From: Notamacropus eugenii
Taxonomy: Eukaryota > Chordata > Mammalia > Diprotodontia > Macropodidae
Direction: 5' to 3'
Length of the DNA stretch: 64,000 bases
Assembly: GCF_028372415.1 (NCBI RefSeq)
Contig: NC_092877.1
Location: 389,186,342 to 389,250,341 of the forward strand
Of this stretch, positions 57,830 through 64,000 are shown piece after piece. Made by a program: the position numbers and the translations under genes. The notes below the pieces were generated by a model. The model saw only the letters and a list, made by a program, of their open reading frames with translations. It was not told the DNA's origin and ran no database searches. Each line of letters begins with the position of its first letter. The first letter of the stretch is position 1.

Positions 57830-58340
57830 AGTCCCAGCGGCGTCCGCAGGGTGCAGATGTCCTTGACCGCATCTGCACGTGAAGGATGCCAGTCTCTGGC
57901 ACTGACCCATGGCTGGGAGCCTGGGCGGGGTGGGCAGGCGCTGGGCTGCGGGGCTTGCTGGGGCTGGGCTCTGGGGCCCTCACCACGTCTACACCTCTCC
58001 GTGCAGGGAGCCCCTGGAAGGGCTCTGTCCAACACGTGCCCCCCCCCCCCCCCCCAGCCTCGCGGCCGCCCCCGCGTGGAGCATCCCGGCAGCGGGCGGG
58101 GGGGTACAGTCAGGCTCCGCCTCTGCTCCCTCTGCCAGGGGGCGTCTTAGGGCCTCCCTCCCTGGGGGTCTCCACCCACTGGGCTCGGGCGCGCGCTCCC
58201 GGGGGCACTTCCGCTTCCTCCAGCGGCTGCCGCGGGCGCGTGGGCGCGTGGGCGCGTGGGCACGGGACCGTGGAAGGGCATCCTGACGTCACCGACTTCG
58301 GCTCGGGGGCTAACGGTCACAGGGACCTTCCCCCTCTCCC
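57830..58340 (+). promoter_or_regulatory. CpG island, probable promoter of the plus-strand ZNF
   Basis: CpG-rich block 0.5-1 kb upstream of the exon with the ATG at 58874. It includes a long C-run near 58036-58052 and the EGR1/CRE cluster below. No clear first-exon donor was identified. Confidence 0.65.
58238..58291 (+). promoter_or_regulatory. Three overlapping EGR1 motifs and a CRE
   Basis: GCGTGGGCG at 58238-58246 and 58246-58254, and GCGTGGGCA at 58254-58262, form an 8-bp-period tandem array. A perfect palindromic CRE, TGACGTCA, follows at 58284-58291. Confidence 0.55.
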
Positions 58341-58873
58341 CGAGGTGCCACCGGGGCTGCCCTCCTCCTCTCCCTTCCTCTTTCCTCTCTAATTGTCATC
58401 CCCTTTCCCTCCTCCTGCCCGTGCTCTTTGCGCCCGCTCCCCCTTCTCCTTTTCCCTGCTCCTCCGCACCCTCCTCTTCCTCACTCTTCCTCCTCCCTAT
58501 ACTTTTCACCCCTTCCCTCCCATCCTTTCCCTTCCTTCTCTCCTTCTTCTTGGTGCCCCCTCCCCCTCCTGTTCCCCCCACCCTCGGAGACCCTGTGGTC
58601 CCAGGACCAGGTTTCCCTTCCCTCTTTGGGCCCCCCAGTCTCACACAGGTTCAAGGACTTGCCCAGGTGTCACCGCCAGGTCTCCCTGGCTCTGAGGCTG
58701 CCCTAGGTCCTGTGCCCCAGGTGGCCTCTCCCCCATCCTTAGCGGGCAGTGAATGAGGGGGGCAGGGGCAGAAGTGTTCCAGGCACCTGCCGGGCTTTCT
58801 TTGCCCTCTGATGGCTCCCCTTTCCTCCCCAGATCTGCCTCCTGAGCGCTCTGCCCCTCCTGGAGAGGCAGGA

Positions 58874-61414
<2,541 letters not shown>

Positions 61415-61448
61415 GTGAGTGATTAGTCATTGCAAAAACAGTTCTTTG

Positions 61449-61690
61449 TGTCCTTAGTGATAGTAACGATAGTCAGCTTTTACATAGTGTTTTTTAAGGC
61501 TTTTAAAGCACTTTGTAGGTATTAATGTTATTCTGATCACCACAACAATTGTGGGAGATGCAGTTATGTTCCCACACTGATGGAGGTTAAATCTCTTGCC
61601 CAGGGTTAGACAGCTAGTAATGTCTGATGCTGGATTTGAATTTGGGTCTTCCTGTCTCAGGACCAGAACTCTGTACCTACTGTGTCACTT
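61449..61690 (+). repeat. MIR SINE
   Basis: MIR order: gtcagcttttacatagtg, aagcactttgtaggt, tgatcaccacaacaattgtggg, tcttgcccagggttagacag, gtacctactgtgtcac. Confidence 0.82.
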
Positions 61691-62261
61691 AGCACAGGAT
61701 AAATTTTTAAATGTTGGACAACGGAATAGGCAGAGCCAAGATGATAGAGCAGAAGCTGGGACTTGCTTGAGCTCTCCTCCAAGACCCCCTAAATGCCTGT
61801 AGAGGATGACTCTGGACAGGTTCAGGAGCTGCAGAGCCCACAAGATGATGGTGTGAAGCATCTCTCCAGCCCAAGACAGCCTGGAAGGTCGACAGCATCT
61901 GTTGAACCAGGTTGGGAGAAGAGCATTGTCTAGCATGAGCCATGCAGGCACAAGCAGGACCTGAGAGACCTCCAGGGGACTGAATACTGAATTCGTGTCA
62001 GCTGTGGTGCTTTCCAGAGTTCTTGACAGCAAGGGCTGAGGACACCTTGGTGGTGTGGGAGAGTATTTTGGTCTGGTCCCAGGCTTGGGGCAGCAGAAGG
62101 GGCAGAAGAGCCTGCAGTAGTTGCAGCAGCAGCAGTGGCAGAGGGTGTTTCTGGAGCACTAGGCTCACAGATTGTAAGGGGATGGAGTGGCTGACGGTAC
62201 ACCTCCCACCCCTCACTGGAAGCTGAGAAATACCTTGACAAAGACCTGAAAAGTCAAGTAA

Positions 62262-62441
62262 ATGGCAGGGGAAATGAGCAAAGACCAGAAAAAGAATCAG
62301 GCTATAGAATCTTGCTTTGGTCACAAGGATGATCAAAACAGACAAACAGAAGTCCACAAGGTCAAAGCTCCTTACATCCAAAGCCTCCAAGAAAAATATG
62401 AGTTAGTCTCAGGCCATGGAAGAGCTCCAAAAGGCTTTTGA
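62262..62441 (+). pseudogene. Half-L1 ORF1, first open piece
   Basis: 59 codons, MAGEMSKDQK to GHGRAPKGF, then TGA. N-terminal segment of the L1 ORF1 protein, an RNA-binding chaperone that forms trimers through a coiled coil. The following sequence keeps the coiled-coil region in shifted or interrupted frames. Confidence 0.75.
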
Positions 62442-63376
62442 AAATCAAGTAAGAGAACCCTAAATGAGAGTAATTTAAGAAAATCATGAAAAATGAGTCA
62501 ACTGCTAAAGGGGACCCAAAAATACTGAAGAAAATAACACCTTAAAAAATAGACTAACCCAAATGACCAAAGATATCCAAAAAGCCAGTGAGGAGAAGAA
62601 AGCCTTAAAAAGCAGAATTGGCCAGATGGAAAAGGAGGTCTAAAAGCTCACTGAAGAAAATAAGTCCTTAAAAATTGGAAATGAGCAGATGGAAGCTAAG
62701 GACTTTATGAAAAACCAAAAAATCATAAAGTAAAACCAAAAGAATGAAAAAATAGAACACTGTGGAATTTCTCATTGGAAAAACAACTTACCTGGAAAAC
62801 AGATCCAGGAGAGATAATTTTAAAATTACTATACTACCTGAAAGCCATGATCAAAAAAAAGATGCTAGATGTCATCTTTAAGGACATTATCAAGGAAAAC
62901 TGCCCTGATATTCTAGTAGATGTTGAAAGAATCCACTGATGGCCTCCTGAAAGAGATCCCAAAAGGAAAACTCCTAGGAATATTGTAGCCAAATTCCAAA
63001 GTTCCTAGGTCAAAGAGAAAATATTGCAAGTAGCCAGAAAGAAGCAATTTGAGTATTGTGGAAACACAATTAGGAAAACACAAGATTTAGTAGCTTTTGC
63101 ATTAAGGGATTGAAGGGCTTGGACTATGATATTCCAAAGGTCAAAGGAGCTAGGATTAAAACCAAGAATCACCTACCTAGCAAAACTGAGTATAATCTTT
63201 CAGGGACAAAATAGTATTTGAATGAAATAGAGGACTTCTAAGCATTCTTGTTGAAAAGACCAGAGCTGAATAGAAAATTTGACTTTCCAATGCAAGAATC
63301 AAAAGAAGCTTGGAAAGGTAAACAGGAAAGAGAAAATATAAGCGACTGTTGAACTGTTTACATTCCTACATTAGGG

Positions 63377-63412
63377 TAGTTGGAGGGATTATATATATAA
63401 TCCCTCCAACTA
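63377..63412. repeat. Perfect 36-bp palindrome in the half-L1 3' region
   Basis: Both arms of 18 bases match exactly around an AT centre: tagttggagggattatat and its reverse complement. A partial repeat (gggattatatatataatt) follows at 63424. Confidence 0.95.
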
Positions 63413-64000
63413 ACCAAATTCTATGGGATTATATATATAATTATATATAGGGATGATATCTAAAAAAAATAAAATTGAAGGGTGAGAGAGAGGAATATAT
63501 TGGGAGGAGAAAGGGAGAAATAGAATGGGGTAAACTTTCTCTCACATAAAAGAGACAAGAAAAAGCTTTTACAATGGAAGAGAAGAGGGGAGAGGTGAGA
63601 GGGAAATAGGGAACCTTACTTTCATTGGATTTGACTTAAGGAGGGAATAACATGCACACTCAATTGAGTATGAAAATCTATCTTACACTACAGGAAAGTA
63701 AGGGAGAAGAGGATAAGGAGGTTGACAGAAGGGAGGGCAAATGGGAAGGGGTAATTAGAAGTAAATACTTTTGAGGAGGGACAAGGTGAAAGAAGAATAG
63801 AATACATGGGGAGCAGGATAGGATGGAGGGAAATATAATTAGTCTCTCACAACATGAGTATTATGGAAGTGTTTTGCATGACTACACATATATAATGTAT
63901 TTGAATTGCTTACCTTCTCTATTGGGATGAATGGGAAAGGAGGAAGGGATAGAAGTTGCAACTCAAAGTTTTAAAAATGAATGTTAAAAATTGTTTTTAC

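Larger units (their letters stand above)
61729..64000 (+). mobile_element. HAL1-type (half-L1) element, ORF1 only, cut by window end
   Basis: 5' UTR from 61729 (gcagagccaagatgatagagc) with L1-like words, ORF1 from an ATG at 62262 and a 3' region from about 63340, with no ORF2 between. ORF1 starts MAGEMSKDQKKNQAIESCF; it is broken by a stop at 62439-62441 and later stops, but the coiled-coil (EEKKALKSRIGQMEKEV, SLKIGNEQMEA), RRM (SRRDNFKITILPESH) and C-terminal parts (RPELNRKFDF) are legible. The 3' text (gtcttgcatgactacacata, aattgcttaccttctc) is the marsupial L1 3' UTR. It sits in the plus-strand ZNF intron. Confidence 0.8.

Noticed and set aside
57886-58756. Overlapping plus-strand open frames of 125-168 codons
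   Set aside because: Low-complexity proline/serine/glycine text from a CpG island and a pyrimidine-rich tract; no splice support as coding sequence.

Overview
The window looks like nuclear DNA from a marsupial. It carries copies of the tRNA-derived marsupial SINE with its cafeteria of partners (L2, MIR, an RTE LINE with a C-terminal zinc finger, marsupial-type L1 and an ORF1-only half-L1). It also has KRAB zinc-finger genes whose first coding exons are short and marsupial-like. The species cannot be read from the sequence. More than half of the window is transposon-derived.

Layout. 1-11.4 kb: repeats only (SINE, MIR, L1 and L2 pieces, one solo LTR). 11.4-13.2 kb: a CpG island with NRF1-like, E-box and AP-1-like sites, a likely first coding exon on the minus strand (MAQPGPGGGEAASD, gene not recognised), then about 1.1 kb of decayed tandem repeat rich in GC boxes. 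14.5-20.8 kb: a minus-strand endogenous retrovirus (ERV1) with paired LTRs and a 5-bp target duplication, set inside an old L1. 21.1-23.3 kb: an L2 element. 23.3-30.5 kb: an older plus-strand ERV (ERV2) with paired LTRs and later insertions nested in it. 31.2-37.3 kb: scrambled sequence related to ERV2 in the opposite orientation (ERV3), split by a 2.9-kb RTE element. 39-42 kb: SINE and LINE scraps.

42.1-64 kb holds the real genes. Two KRAB-ZNF genes are arranged head to head. The minus-strand gene (42895-54041, first exon near 55.4 kb) can be read completely: a 12-residue leader exon, KRAB-A (127 bp), KRAB-B (90 bp) and a zinc-finger exon, giving 686 residues with 14 intact C2H2 fingers. All splice phases agree. 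The plus-strand gene (58833 onward) shows the same exon plan (leader, 127-bp KRAB-A, 96-bp KRAB-B); its finger exon must lie beyond 64000. Both KRAB-A boxes keep the residues needed to recruit TRIM28, so both genes are expected to encode nuclear repressors of transcription, most likely of transposable elements such as those that surround them.

Main points of interest: an L1 insertion with a 13-bp target duplication that appears to have carried about 0.95 kb of 3' flanking DNA into a ZNF intron; decayed zinc fingers still legible beyond the stop codon of the minus-strand ZNF; a strong-context uORF across its first two exons; three overlapping EGR1 motifs beside a perfect CRE in the plus-gene CpG island; a foldback at the RTE 5' junction; and a 36-bp perfect palindrome in the half-L1 3' region. 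I found no clearly new molecular system.
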